Part shown: positions 42,681 through 50,916 of the stretch, piece after piece | Layout of the letters: each line of letters opens with the position of its first letter | Position numbering within the stretch: position 1 is the first letter of the stretch | From: 'Osedax' symbiont bacterium Rs2_46_30_T18 | Lineage (GTDB): Bacteria > Pseudomonadota > Gammaproteobacteria > Pseudomonadales > Balneatricaceae | DNA length: 52,400 bases | Assembly (NCBI GenBank): GCA_002163025.1 | Contig: MABF01000244.1 | Location: 1 to 52,400 of the forward strand | Direction of reading: 5' to 3' | Notes under the pieces: generated by a model | Told to the model about the DNA's origin: nothing | Database searches by the model: none | The model's input: only the letters and a program-made list of their open reading frames with translations | Program-made: the position numbers and the translations under genes

Positions 42681-42860
42681 GCTAGGTAATTACCTGTTAA
42701 GTAATTACCTGTTAAGTAATTACCTGCTAGGTAATTACCTGTTAAGTAATTACCTGTTAAGTAATTACCTGTTAAGTAATTACCTGTTAAGTAATTACCT
42801 GCTAAGTAATTACCTGTTAAGTAATTACCTGCTAAGTAATAAGCTCTTAAGCAATCACCC
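42681..42860. repeat. Array of twelve 15-bp tandem repeats
   Basis: Ten well-kept copies and two degenerate ones of a 15-bp unit, consensus GTTAAGTAATTACCT. Units start at 42681, 42696, 42711, 42726 and every 15 bases to 42846. Variants are GCTAGG (units 1 and 4), GTTAAG (2, 3, 5-8, 10) and GCTAAG (9, 11). The pattern of units 1-3 recurs in units 4-6, implying a 45-bp duplication step. Each unit contains the palindrome GTAATTAC, and units 1 and 4 hold AGGTAATTACCT. The unit is a multiple of three and open in one frame on each strand, so an apparent reading frame of LSNYL repeats results. It lacks a ribosome site, and I do not call it a gene. Confidence 0.95.
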
Positions 42861-42971
42861 TATATGCGAGCAGTGTACTGAGTGAAGCGCTTATAGAGGG
42901 TGCTACAGTATAAAATCCATTAGGATATTCCCAGCATAGATTAATCAGTCTGATGCCCCTGCCATAAATCT

Positions 42972-43637
42972 TCAGAGTATTTCCTGTAGCTCACAGGGCA
43001 GCCCAGCCGCTTTCCATTCCGGGAACCCCTGTTCCAGTCTCAGCGCCTGTATGCCGTTGTCCCTAAGGGAGTTGACCATCTGATAAGAATACAGACAGTA
43101 AGGGCCGCGACAGTACGCAACGACTGTTTTATTAGCGGGCAAATGTTTGATTTTTTCAGGAATTTCTTGAGGTTGTATGTTAACAGCGCCGCGAATATGC
43201 CCCTGCAAAAACTCTTTGTTAGGCCTTACATCAAGAATTAATAAATCCTGATCGTTAAATTTATCCGCCAGCTGTTCGCTGCTTATAGTGTTTTCATGCA
43301 GTGTATTAGAGCTTATTTTTGTCAGCAGACGGTCTACTTCAGCCAGATGGGTTTGTGCTGTTATACGCAAACTGGCGATCAACAGCACCACATCGTCTCC
43401 GGCGATTTTATACAATCGCTGTTTTCCCGCTTTTCTTACTACCACTAGTCCATTATTTTTCAGAATCAACAAATGCCTGGAAGTATTAGCGACTGTTAGA
43501 CCGACTAACTTGCTTAGTTCATCAACCCCGCACTCAGCCTGAGCCAGATAGTCAAGCATTTCAACGCGCTGGGGCGATCCCAAAGAGTGCGCAATAATGG
43601 CAAGTTGTTCAAATAGTTGCTTTTTAATCAGGCTCAT
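42972..43637 (-). CDS. ArsR-family regulator fused to a rhodanese domain
   Basis: A 221-residue protein with an ArsR-type winged helix at about 8-90 (SPQRVEMLDYLA, VDELSKLVGLTVANTSRHLLILKNNGLV) and a C-terminal rhodanese domain at about 122-218. The rhodanese loop has an active-site cysteine in YCRGPYC. Such fusions may sense sulfane sulfur or other thiol signals, but the ligand is not established. It is divergent from an MFS transporter, with paired TTCAAT/ATTGAA operators in the gap. No strong ribosome site is seen. Confidence 0.87.
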   Translation of the reverse strand: MSLIKKQLFEQLAIIAHSLGSPQRVEMLDYLAQAECGVDELSKLVGLTVANTSRHLLILKNNGLVVVRKAGKQRLYKIAGDDVVLLIASLRITAQTHLAEVDRLLTKISSNTLHENTISSEQLADKFNDQDLLILDVRPNKEFLQGHIRGAVNIQPQEIPEKIKHLPANKTVVAYCRGPYCLYSYQMVNSLRDNGIQALRLEQGFPEWKAAGLPCELQEIL

Positions 43638-43653
43638 AACTCAATAGTACCAA

Positions 43654-43673
43654 ATTCAATCAAGTGATTGAAT
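43654..43673. promoter_or_regulatory. ArsR-type operator near the regulator start
   Basis: ATTCAATCA, two bases, TGATTGAAT forms a 9-2-9 palindrome, 17 bases upstream of the ArsR-rhodanese start codon. It has the same core as the site near the MFS gene, which suits autoregulation. Confidence 0.65.
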
Positions 43674-43845
43674 GTTAGCTGGAACCTCTAACAGTTACAA
43701 TTCAATTATCTGTTTTGCCCGTTAAAAGCGGCAAGATAAGTCTGTTTGAAAGCGTGTTAGCAAAGGCGCTCAATCAATGTAGAGAGCCCAGAGAGTGCTT
43801 GGTTTCTTAGTACGTAGGGTTAAAAAACGCTGTGCAAAATACATA

Positions 43846-43867
43846 CATTCAATCAATCAATTGAATG
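43846..43867. promoter_or_regulatory. ArsR-type operator upstream of the MFS gene
   Basis: CATTCAAT and ATTGAATG, six bases apart, form an inverted repeat about 53 bases before the MFS start codon. It carries the ATTCAATCA core of the site at 43654. Two matching sites in the divergent gap point to control of both genes by the ArsR-rhodanese protein. Confidence 0.65.
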
Positions 43868-43919
43868 ATTAAATTTAATTTGCTACTCTTTAATCAACTT
43901 GTTTTATTAGGAGCAGCTA

Positions 43920-45221
43920 ATGGCGCATAGCCTTGTTAACACTAGAGCCAAAAATGAGTCATTAAATCCTCAAACATCGGGGATTGAACATGGCATACAA
44001 AAAAATCTTGGCCAATTCAGTCTTCAGCTGCTGCAGATATTTCTGGTGGGGTTAACCATCGGCATGACTCGGATTGTAGTTCCCGCATTGGCAGAATCTG
44101 AATTCGCTCTGGCCGATCGGGCATTCTTTTTACTGGCTTCGTTTGTGGTGGTATTCGGCATAGTTAAAGCGCTGATGAATTTGTTTGCCGGAAAGCTCAG
44201 TGAGCGCCATGGTCGCAAGAATATTCTGATTCTTGGGTGGATTGTTGCACTGCCGATACCTTTTGTTTTTTTATACGCACCCAATTGGAACTGGATTATC
44301 TTTAGTACTGTTTTGTTGGGGATTAACCAAGGTTTATGTTGGTCGATGGCGCTGAACAGCAAATTGGATCTGGCCAGAAGCGGTCAAAAAGGCCTGGTAA
44401 ACGGTGTTAATGAGTTCGCCGGTTACGCAGCAGTAGGTATAGCCGGGTTAATCACGGCTTATATAGTGACTCAGTTTGCGGTTAGAGAGGGGCTGTTTTA
44501 TTTCAGTTTAACTGTGATTTTATTGGGGTTGCTGTTGGCTAAAATCAGCATAGTAGAAACTTTGCCCTGGGCGAATTTGCACTACCAGCAGTCAAAAGGT
44601 CACAATACAGTACACAGTAGTGAGCAAAAATCATTGTCGCAATTGTTCAAATTAGCTTCGCTGCAAAGTAAACCATTAATGGCGCTGAATCAGGCGGGGC
44701 TGGTGGAAAAATTTACCGATGCCATCGTCTGGATTTTTCTGCCGGTATATTTTGTTTCTCAGGGCCTATCACTGCTTGAATCCGGTGCTATTATCGCCAT
44801 CTACGGTGTTGTATGGGGCGCCAGCCAATTGATTACAGGGCCCCTGTCAGACAAAATTGGTCGAAAAGCTTTGATAGTCTGGGGTATGTGGCTGTGCGGG
44901 GCTGGTATTATAGCCATCCCACTGACTCAATCCATTGGACTGTGGAGCCTGGAAGCGGCGCTGATAGGGGTGGGCATGGCGATGCTCTATCCGAACTTAG
45001 GGGCAGCCGTAGGTGATTTTTCGGCTGCTCAGTATCGAGCCAGTTTAATTGGCGTGTATCGTTTTTGGCGAGATTCCGGTTACGCCATTGGCGCATTGAT
45101 CATGGGTCTGATGGCGCAGTGGTCACAAGATTTAATAACGCCGTTTTGGTTTGTCGGTATAGCGATGTTTATATCCGGGTGGGTAGTGCAGTTGTGCTTG
45201 CCTGAGAAAATGAGTGAATGA
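43920..45221 (+). CDS. MFS transporter
   Basis: A 433-residue protein with about twelve membrane helices. The signature loop between helices 2 and 3 is GKLSERHGRKNILILGW, and its half-repeat after helix 8 is GPLSDKIGRKALIVWG. A cytoplasmic N-terminus of about 35 residues precedes helix 1. The ATG has AGGAGC seven bases upstream. It is divergent from the ArsR-rhodanese regulator with shared operators, so expression should respond to that sensor. The substrate is unknown; a sulfur compound, metalloid or toxic oxyanion is plausible from the regulator type. Confidence 0.88.
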   Translation: MAHSLVNTRAKNESLNPQTSGIEHGIQKNLGQFSLQLLQIFLVGLTIGMTRIVVPALAESEFALADRAFFLLASFVVVFGIVKALMNLFAGKLSERHGRKNILILGWIVALPIPFVFLYAPNWNWIIFSTVLLGINQGLCWSMALNSKLDLARSGQKGLVNGVNEFAGYAAVGIAGLITAYIVTQFAVREGLFYFSLTVILLGLLLAKISIVETLPWANLHYQQSKGHNTVHSSEQKSLSQLFKLASLQSKPLMALNQAGLVEKFTDAIVWIFLPVYFVSQGLSLLESGAIIAIYGVVWGASQLITGPLSDKIGRKALIVWGMWLCGAGIIAIPLTQSIGLWSLEAALIGVGMAMLYPNLGAAVGDFSAAQYRASLIGVYRFWRDSGYAIGALIMGLMAQWSQDLITPFWFVGIAMFISGWVVQLCLPEKMSE

Positions 45222-45235
45222 CAAAGGCTAAAGAA

Positions 45236-45259
45236 AAAAGCAGCCAGGCGGCTGCTTTT
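45236..45259. terminator. Bidirectional terminator between MFS and bkdB genes
   Basis: A 10-bp stem (AAAAGCAGCC at 45236-45245 and GGCTGCTTTT at 45250-45259) with an AGGC loop. A-rich sequence on the left and TTTTG on the right give U-tracts in both directions. It lies between two convergent transcription units. Confidence 0.9.
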
Positions 45260-45325
45260 GTTTATCTTTGATCATCAACGCGAAAAACAACTATTATCCA
45301 TCGATTCAACTTTTCAAAGGGTAAA

Positions 45326-46597
45326 TTAAACGAAGATCGCCCCTGGGTTCTCCAGCAGAGACTTGAGTGCCTGAATCATTAAGGCGCCATCGTAGCCATC
45401 CACTATCCGGTGATCAAAAGAAGATGACAAGTTCATCATCTTGCGGATAACGATCTGTCCATCAATTACCACCGGGCGCTGCTGCATTTTGTTAATGCCG
45501 ACAATCGTGGTTTCAGGAGCATTGATAATCGGCGTCGTGGCGATGCCACCAATAACACCTAAACTAGTGATAGTGATGGTTGAACCACCCAGTTGTGCAC
45601 TGTTGGCTTTACCTGCGCGGGTCAGCTCAGTGACTTGTGCCATCTGTGCGGCAGTACCCCAGATATCCAGCGATTGAGTATCTTTGACGACCGGAACCAT
45701 CAATCCCTGTTGTGTCATAGTGGCAATACCCACGTGCACAGCACTGTGCTGAGTGAGTATTTCGCGCTCTGCATTGTAGTGCGCATTGCAGTGTGGGAAA
45801 TCTGCTACGACTTTGACTAGCGCCTGCATGATAAAAGGCAGCAGTGTCAGTTTTTGCTGTTCAGGTTTGCGGTTGTCGTTGAGGTGTTTACGCAGCGCTT
45901 CAAGTGCGGTTAAATCAACTTCTTCAATATAGGCATAATGAGGAATGTTGTTAGTTGCCTGCAGCATCTTTTGCGCGATGATACGACGCAGGCCGCTGAT
46001 TTTGACCTCGGTAGTGGTATTAGTAGAAGAGAGTTTAGTAGCAGCAAGGCTTACTTGCGCACCGCCTGCGGCGATAAAGGCCTCCAGATCAGAATTATTA
46101 ATTCTACCTGATGCACCAGAGCCTGCGACGATACTTAAATCAATGTTTTCAGTGCGAGCGCGCTTGCGCACTGAAGGTGAGGTAAGTACCAGGCGGTTTG
46201 TCACTGGTGTAGTCAAGACGTTGTCAGGCGATTGTGACGCTGTGTTAACAGCAGCGACGTCCGCTGCTGGTTTATCAACAGTTGTCGGTTTAGTAAAAGG
46301 GGTGGTTGGCTCAGTATCATCAGCTGCTGAGCTATCATTAGCAGCGCTGTTATTTGCTGCAGTGGCAAACAAGATCAACTCACTGCCTACGGGAATTTCA
46401 ATACCCGCATCACAGGCCAGTTTTTCTACAGTGCCGGTAACCGGCGAGGTCACCTCCACTACCGCTTTATCGGTCATAACATCACAGATGTGTTGGTCTT
46501 CATCCACCTGATCGCCAACAGCAACATGCCATTCGACCACTTCCGAGACCACGATACCTTCACCTAAGTCGGGCAATTTAAAACTGTAATGACTCAT
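45326..46597 (-). CDS. bkdB: Branched-chain 2-oxoacid dehydrogenase E2 subunit
   Basis: A 423-residue dihydrolipoyl acyltransferase from the ATG at 46597. One lipoyl domain occupies residues 1-80, with the lipoylated lysine in VMTDKAVVEV. An Ala/Thr/Asp-rich linker follows. The E1/E3-binding domain is near 145-185 (TSPSVRKRARTENIDLSIVAGSGASGRI). The acyltransferase domain ends with the catalytic SFDHRIVDGYDGA. The start overlaps the E1-beta stop by one base, with GGAGAG seven bases upstream; a longer reading would start inside the E1-beta gene. It transfers branched acyl groups from E1 to CoA. The leucine dehydrogenase and E1 neighbours favour the branched-chain over the pyruvate complex. No E3 gene is present in the window. 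Confidence 0.88.
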   Translation of the reverse strand: MSHYSFKLPDLGEGIVVSEVVEWHVAVGDQVDEDQHICDVMTDKAVVEVTSPVTGTVEKLACDAGIEIPVGSELILFATAANNSAANDSSAADDTEPTTPFTKPTTVDKPAADVAAVNTASQSPDNVLTTPVTNRLVLTSPSVRKRARTENIDLSIVAGSGASGRINNSDLEAFIAAGGAQVSLAATKLSSTNTTTEVKISGLRRIIAQKMLQATNNIPHYAYIEEVDLTALEALRKHLNDNRKPEQQKLTLLPFIMQALVKVVADFPHCNAHYNAEREILTQHSAVHVGIATMTQQGLMVPVVKDTQSLDIWGTAAQMAQVTELTRAGKANSAQLGGSTITITSLGVIGGIATTPIINAPETTIVGINKMQQRPVVIDGQIVIRKMMNLSSSFDHRIVDGYDGALMIQALKSLLENPGAIFV

Positions 46598-47613
46598 TAG
46601 TTGCTCTCCAAAGTGCGTAACATCGCCTGAGTAATGCGCTCCTGACTGGGGAAGTATTCCCATTCAAAGGCGTGCGGGTAAGGGGTGTCCCAGCCGGTAA
46701 CCCGCTCAATCGGCGCTTTTAAATGCCAGAAGCACTCCTCTTGTACTTGCGATAAAATCTCGGCACCAAAGCCACTGGTTAAGGTTGCCTCGTGCACCAC
46801 AACACAACGGCCAGTCTTTTGCACTGAGGCTTTAATAGTGTCGATATCTAAGGGGATTAAAGTACGCAGATCAATCAGTTCAGCGTCGATACCACTGTTC
46901 TTGATAGCCGCTTGTGCGACATGCACCATGTTGCCATAAGTGATGACGGTTACAGCAGAGCCAGGCTCTAAAACGTTGGCTTTGCCAATTTCAATCTTGT
47001 AGTGCTCTTGGGGTACATCACCGAGTGGGTGCGCACTCCAGGGCGAGGCGGCCTTGTTGTGATCGCCATCAAAAGGGCCATTGTAGATACGTTTTGGCTC
47101 AAAAAATATCACCGGATCGTCGTCTTCAATGGCGGCGATCAGTAGACCTTTTGCTTCGTAGGGGTTAGAGGGCATCACCGTTTTTAAACCACAGGCGTGA
47201 GTAAAGATGCCCTCGGGGCTCTGGGAATGAGTTTGTCCGCCGCGAATACCGCCACCACAAGGGGCGCGTATAACCACTGGGGCAAAATATTCACCGCCAC
47301 TGCGATGGCGCAAGCGTGCGAGTTCTGAGACTATTTGGTCGATAGCGGGGTAGATGTAATCGGAGAACTGTATCTCTACTATTGGGCGCAAGCCGTTAAC
47401 ACCCATGCCGATTGCGACGCCCATAATACCGCCCTCGGCGATTGGCATATCAAGAGCGCGATGTGAGCCGTATTTTTTATACAAGCCGTCGGTGCAGCGA
47501 AAAACACCGCCAAAATAGCCCACGTCTTCTCCCATCACCAATACGTTTGGGTCGCGGTCCATGGCAATATCCATGGCGGAGTTAAGTGCCTGAATCATAT
47601 TCATTTTAGCCAT
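46597..47613 (-). CDS. bkdA2: Branched-chain 2-oxoacid dehydrogenase E1 beta subunit
   Basis: A 338-residue E1-beta protein. It opens MNMIQALNSAMDIAMDRDPNVLVMGEDVGYFGGVFRCTDGL, the family N-terminus with the TPP-activating glutamate in GEDVG. Further motifs are MPIAEGGIMGVAIGMG and RAPCGGGIRGGQTHSQSPE. It pairs with E1-alpha to decarboxylate branched 2-oxoacids. The ribosome site AGGAG lies in the last codons of the E1-alpha gene, and only three bases separate the two, so they are coupled. Confidence 0.92.
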   Translation of the reverse strand: MAKMNMIQALNSAMDIAMDRDPNVLVMGEDVGYFGGVFRCTDGLYKKYGSHRALDMPIAEGGIMGVAIGMGVNGLRPIVEIQFSDYIYPAIDQIVSELARLRHRSGGEYFAPVVIRAPCGGGIRGGQTHSQSPEGIFTHACGLKTVMPSNPYEAKGLLIAAIEDDDPVIFFEPKRIYNGPFDGDHNKAASPWSAHPLGDVPQEHYKIEIGKANVLEPGSAVTVITYGNMVHVAQAAIKNSGIDAELIDLRTLIPLDIDTIKASVQKTGRCVVVHEATLTSGFGAEILSQVQEECFWHLKAPIERVTGWDTPYPHAFEWEYFPSQERITQAMLRTLESN

Positions 47614-47616
47614 GTC

Positions 47617-48870
47617 TTAAACTCCTATCTGCTTGCTTTGTTTTACTAAGTGCGGCGGCATCTCTTTGAACACATCCTCAAACATGCTAGTGACCGGCCA
47701 GTGTGGGCCATTATCGAGTGAGCCGTGCGACAGAGCTTCTTTCCAATCTTTGGTGATTTCGTCGGTCAGCTCGCTTTGCAGTGCCTGGTGTTGCTCTTCA
47801 CTCCATTGCTCTATAGCAATTAAATGCTCTTTCAAACGCTCGATAGGATCGCCCAGTGGCCAGAAGCTGGCTTCGTTTTTGCCGCGATAGGCATCGGGAT
47901 TATCGCTGGTAGAGTGACCTTCAGTGCGATAGGTATAAAGTTCGATAAAGGTGGGGCCGCCGCCTTTACGTGCCCGCTCAGCTGCCCATTGTGTAACAGC
48001 GTAAACAGCCAGGAAGTCATTGCCGTCGACTCTGATGCCGGGGATGCTAAGGCCGATACTGCGCGCCGCAAAAGTACTGCCGGTGCTGGCAAAAGACTGG
48101 GGTGTCGAGATAGCCCACTGGTTGTTAACCACGTTGAGAATAACTGGCGCTTTATAGGTGGAGCCAAATACCAGTGCGTGATAGACATCGGCAGCAGCAG
48201 TTGTACCATCGCCAACCCAAGAGACGGCGACGTTGTCTTCGCCTTTGTAAGCAGAGGCCATGCCCCAGCCAACCGCTTGGGAGTATTGGGTGGCTAAATT
48301 TCCGGACAGGGAAAAGAAATTGTGCTTTTTCGAACTGTAAAAAATCGGCATCTGCCGACCTTTTATATTGTCTTTGGCATTGGACAGACACTGGCACATC
48401 ATATCGACAATCGAGTGGTCTCGAACAAACAACAATCCCTGCTGGCGGTAACTGGGAAATAACATATCTGAAGGCTTTAAAGCCATCCCCTGAGCGACTG
48501 CTACGGCTTCCTCACCGGTGCATTTCATATAAAAAGACAGCTTGCCCTGACGCTGCATCTTAAACATGCGGTTATCGAAAGCACGCACGTGCATCATATG
48601 TTTAAGACCTTGCAGTAATTTATCTGGCGATAGATCCGGTGCCCAGGGGCCTGCCACTAAATTGTCATCCCCGAGTACTCGCACCAAACCATAGGCCAAA
48701 TCCTGGATGTCGATAGCTTCGCTCAACACATCCGGGCGATGGCTGGCTATAGGACTGGGAATTTCGATATGCGAAAAATCCGGGGTGGTTTCAGGACGCG
48801 ATGACGCCTGGGGAACAAAAAGTTTCGACTGATACTGGATCGCAGTGTCAACGGGTTGTTTGTCGGTCAT
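47617..48870 (-). CDS. bkdA1: Branched-chain 2-oxoacid dehydrogenase E1 alpha subunit
   Basis: A 417-residue TPP-dependent E1-alpha. The TPP/magnesium motif is GDGTTAAADVYHALVFGSTYKAPVILNVVNNQWAIS. The phosphorylation-loop region of the family, YRTEGHSTSDNPDAYR, follows. The ATG at 48870 has GAGAGGAAG about six bases upstream; the GTG at 48894 precedes that site and is unlikely. A segment of about 60 residues precedes the conserved domain, as in Pseudomonas BkdA1. It heads the bkdA1-bkdA2-bkdB transcription unit, 124 bases downstream of leucine dehydrogenase. Confidence 0.91.
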   Translation of the reverse strand: MTDKQPVDTAIQYQSKLFVPQASSRPETTPDFSHIEIPSPIASHRPDVLSEAIDIQDLAYGLVRVLGDDNLVAGPWAPDLSPDKLLQGLKHMMHVRAFDNRMFKMQRQGKLSFYMKCTGEEAVAVAQGMALKPSDMLFPSYRQQGLLFVRDHSIVDMMCQCLSNAKDNIKGRQMPIFYSSKKHNFFSLSGNLATQYSQAVGWGMASAYKGEDNVAVSWVGDGTTAAADVYHALVFGSTYKAPVILNVVNNQWAISTPQSFASTGSTFAARSIGLSIPGIRVDGNDFLAVYAVTQWAAERARKGGGPTFIELYTYRTEGHSTSDNPDAYRGKNEASFWPLGDPIERLKEHLIAIEQWSEEQHQALQSELTDEITKDWKEALSHGSLDNGPHWPVTSMFEDVFKEMPPHLVKQSKQIGV

Positions 48871-48994
48871 TAAATCTTCCTCTCTTTCGCGCACTTGGGA
48901 TCTCCAAATGTCTGAATGATCAGTTATTTTTTATTGTTATTCTCAATAACGGCAGGCCACTATTGAGAGACTAAGTATTGCTAATAGTTAAACT

Positions 48995-50029
48995 TTACTT
49001 AAAACGCTCTTCGGCAATGCGATTAGCCACCACTTCTGTCGGCAGCTGCTCAAGCTCTGCCCGATTGAAGATGCTGGTTAAAGTGTCGGCAATAGATTCG
49101 ATATGCGCTTTAAGGGCTTCGGCGCTTTCGCCGCTGCGTTGATAGGCAATATCGATGATACCGCCGGCGTTGATTACATAATCAGGGGCGTACAGTATGC
49201 CTTTACTTTCCAGTTGCGCAGAGATTTCCGGTCGCGACAGCTGATTATTAGCGGCCCCGGCAATCACTTTTGCCTGTAGCACTTCTAACGTTTGTGAGTT
49301 GATAATGCCACCCATAGCGCAGGGGGCGAAAATATCGGCTTGTACTGCGTATATTTGATCCGGATCAACGGCCGTTGCGCCGAGCTGATCCACAGCGCGC
49401 TGTACGTTCGCGGCAAAAACATCAGCGACAATCAACTGGGCACCGGCCTCTTTCAAGTATTTGCACAAGTGCAAACCGACGTTGCCAACCCCTTGTACGG
49501 CAACGGTTAAACCGGTTAAGTCCTGGCGTTGTAGCTTGTGAGCGACAGCGGCCTTGAGGCCGACAAAAACACCGTAGGCAGTTGAGGGGGAGGGATCGCC
49601 ACCGTGTTCGCCGCTCTCAGAAACTCCAGCGACAAATTCTGTAGTAGTGCCGATCACCTTCATATCGGCAACGCTAGTACCTGAATCTTCGGCAGTTATA
49701 TAGGCACCGGATAACCCTTGTAAATACTTGCCCAGTGCCTTAAGTAGCGCGTCGCTCTTATGTTTGCGATGATCGCCAATAATCACACACTTACCACCGC
49801 CCAGAGGCAAACCGGATATCGCCGATTTATAGGTCATGCCACGAGATAGGCGCAATACATCAGTCAATGCCTCTGCATCACTGGCATAAGGCCACATTCT
49901 GCAACCGCCGAGTGAGGGGCCGAGTTTGGTATTGTGGATGGCAACAATTGCCTTTAGTCCACTTTGCTCATCGGTGAAATAGGCAACTTGTTCGTGATTA
50001 TCAAACTCGATATGTGAAAAAACTGACAT
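48995..50029 (-). CDS. ldh: Leucine dehydrogenase
   Basis: A 344-residue Glu/Leu/Phe/Val dehydrogenase. GPSLGGCRMWPY and RGMTYKSAISGLPLGGGKCVIIGD near the N-terminus hold the catalytic lysines, and the NAD-binding fold begins at VAVQGVGNVGLHL near residue 175. It deaminates leucine, isoleucine and valine to 2-oxoacids, the substrates of the Bkd complex encoded next. The length and the lack of a long N-terminal domain favour leucine over glutamate dehydrogenase; phenylalanine dehydrogenase cannot be fully excluded. AAGGG eight bases upstream supports the start. It is divergent from an Lrp-family regulator. Confidence 0.9.
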   Translation of the reverse strand: MSVFSHIEFDNHEQVAYFTDEQSGLKAIVAIHNTKLGPSLGGCRMWPYASDAEALTDVLRLSRGMTYKSAISGLPLGGGKCVIIGDHRKHKSDALLKALGKYLQGLSGAYITAEDSGTSVADMKVIGTTTEFVAGVSESGEHGGDPSPSTAYGVFVGLKAAVAHKLQRQDLTGLTVAVQGVGNVGLHLCKYLKEAGAQLIVADVFAANVQRAVDQLGATAVDPDQIYAVQADIFAPCAMGGIINSQTLEVLQAKVIAGAANNQLSRPEISAQLESKGILYAPDYVINAGGIIDIAYQRSGESAEALKAHIESIADTLTSIFNRAELEQLPTEVVANRIAEERFK

Positions 50030-50158
50030 GATTTACCCTTAATGCCCAAGGCATCGATTCTTGTGTAAGGTTGATGTTTTATTATTAGCTAAAAATATAC
50101 CTGTTTTAGTCGGTAGAAATTATTTAAGTTTTTTGCTGTAATAGGGGTGTTCGATATA

Positions 50159-50192
50159 AAATATACTCATAATTATAGGTATGGGTATATTT
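50159..50192. promoter_or_regulatory. Inverted repeat in the ldh/lrp divergent promoter
   Basis: AAATATAC at 50159-50166 and GTATATTT at 50185-50192 are exact inverted copies, 18 bases apart, in a very AT-rich 240-base gap. GGTATGGGTAT and ATACTCAT add partial copies. This fits Lrp-type binding, which favours AT-rich, phased sites. Binding by the adjacent regulator is inferred. Confidence 0.5.
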
Positions 50193-50269
50193 ATTACCTT
50201 TTGTGATAAAACCTAAGTTAAAATCTATTTTAAGAATAGTAAAGCTTTGTGTGTATGTGAGTAAAAATA

Positions 50270-50734
50270 ATGAAAATAGACAAGATAGATCAGCAGATTT
50301 TGCAGTTATTACAAGCGGATTCTAGTATCTCCGTCTCTGAAGTTGCCGAGCGGGTTAACCTGTCCCAACCCCCCTGTTGGCGGAGAATAAAACGCCTTGA
50401 AGATGAAGGCTATATTTTACAGCGCACCGCTATTTTAAACCCGGCAAAACTGGGCCTAAACCTTGTCATTTATGCCGAGGTGAAATTAATCGCCAACGGG
50501 GAACTGGCGAATTTTGAGCGCGAAGTTAAAACAATCAGCGAGATCACTGAGTGTTATGTAATGCTCGGCAATGTCGATTTTCTATTGCGAATCGTCACAA
50601 CTGACATAGCCGGCTATGAGCGCTTGTACAGAGAACAGTTGTCTAAGTTGCCCGGAGTGCAGGCGTTTAATACCAGTGTGGCGATGAGTGAGGTGAAGCG
50701 CAGTACCCAATTACCGGTAACTATGCAGGGGTGA
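50270..50734 (+). CDS. Lrp/AsnC-family regulator, probable BkdR type
   Basis: A 154-residue protein with the full Lrp layout: an N-terminal helix-turn-helix (DQQILQLLQADSSISVSEVAERVNLSQPPCWRRIKRLEDEGYI) and a C-terminal RAM effector domain from about 65 with the family's GNVDFLLRIVTTD. It is divergent from the leucine dehydrogenase and bkd genes, exactly where BkdR lies in Pseudomonas. That protein activates bkd in response to branched-chain amino acids. A GTGAG site precedes the ATG. Confidence 0.88.
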   Translation: MKIDKIDQQILQLLQADSSISVSEVAERVNLSQPPCWRRIKRLEDEGYILQRTAILNPAKLGLNLVIYAEVKLIANGELANFEREVKTISEITECYVMLGNVDFLLRIVTTDIAGYERLYREQLSKLPGVQAFNTSVAMSEVKRSTQLPVTMQG

Positions 50735-50916
50735 TTTTCTGCTTGTGACTGATGTTTAGGCTAATTAATGGGGGTTTTAAGGCTTAGTCACGCAAAATTA
50801 ACATAATTTGTTCACGGTCTTAAATTTCACTATTTCAGTAGAAACGCCCTGTACGGATACCCCCTGCGTTACGCGACAGAGGGCTCGGCTTCTCGATTAC
50901 GCGATTAATTGATAGT

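Noticed and set aside
42681-42860. Possible CRISPR array
   Set aside because: The units are only 15 bp and directly adjoining, with no unique spacers and no cas genes nearby.
42679-42885. Reading frame of 68 codons encoding LSNYL pentapeptide repeats
   Set aside because: It is a by-product of a 15-bp tandem repeat, begins with TTG without a ribosome site, and follows a hairpin terminator. The array is open in one frame on each strand by chance.
45945-46511. 188-codon plus-strand frame opposite bkdB
   Set aside because: Antisense to the Ala/Thr-rich E2 linker; its low-complexity composition is a shadow of that region.
47824-48297. 157-codon plus-strand frame opposite bkdA1
   Set aside because: Antisense to the conserved TPP region of E1-alpha; no independent support.
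50823-50900. GC-rich segment with partial dyads after the Lrp gene
   Set aside because: CCCTG/CAGAGGG pairings are imperfect and no T-run follows, so I do not call a terminator or other element.
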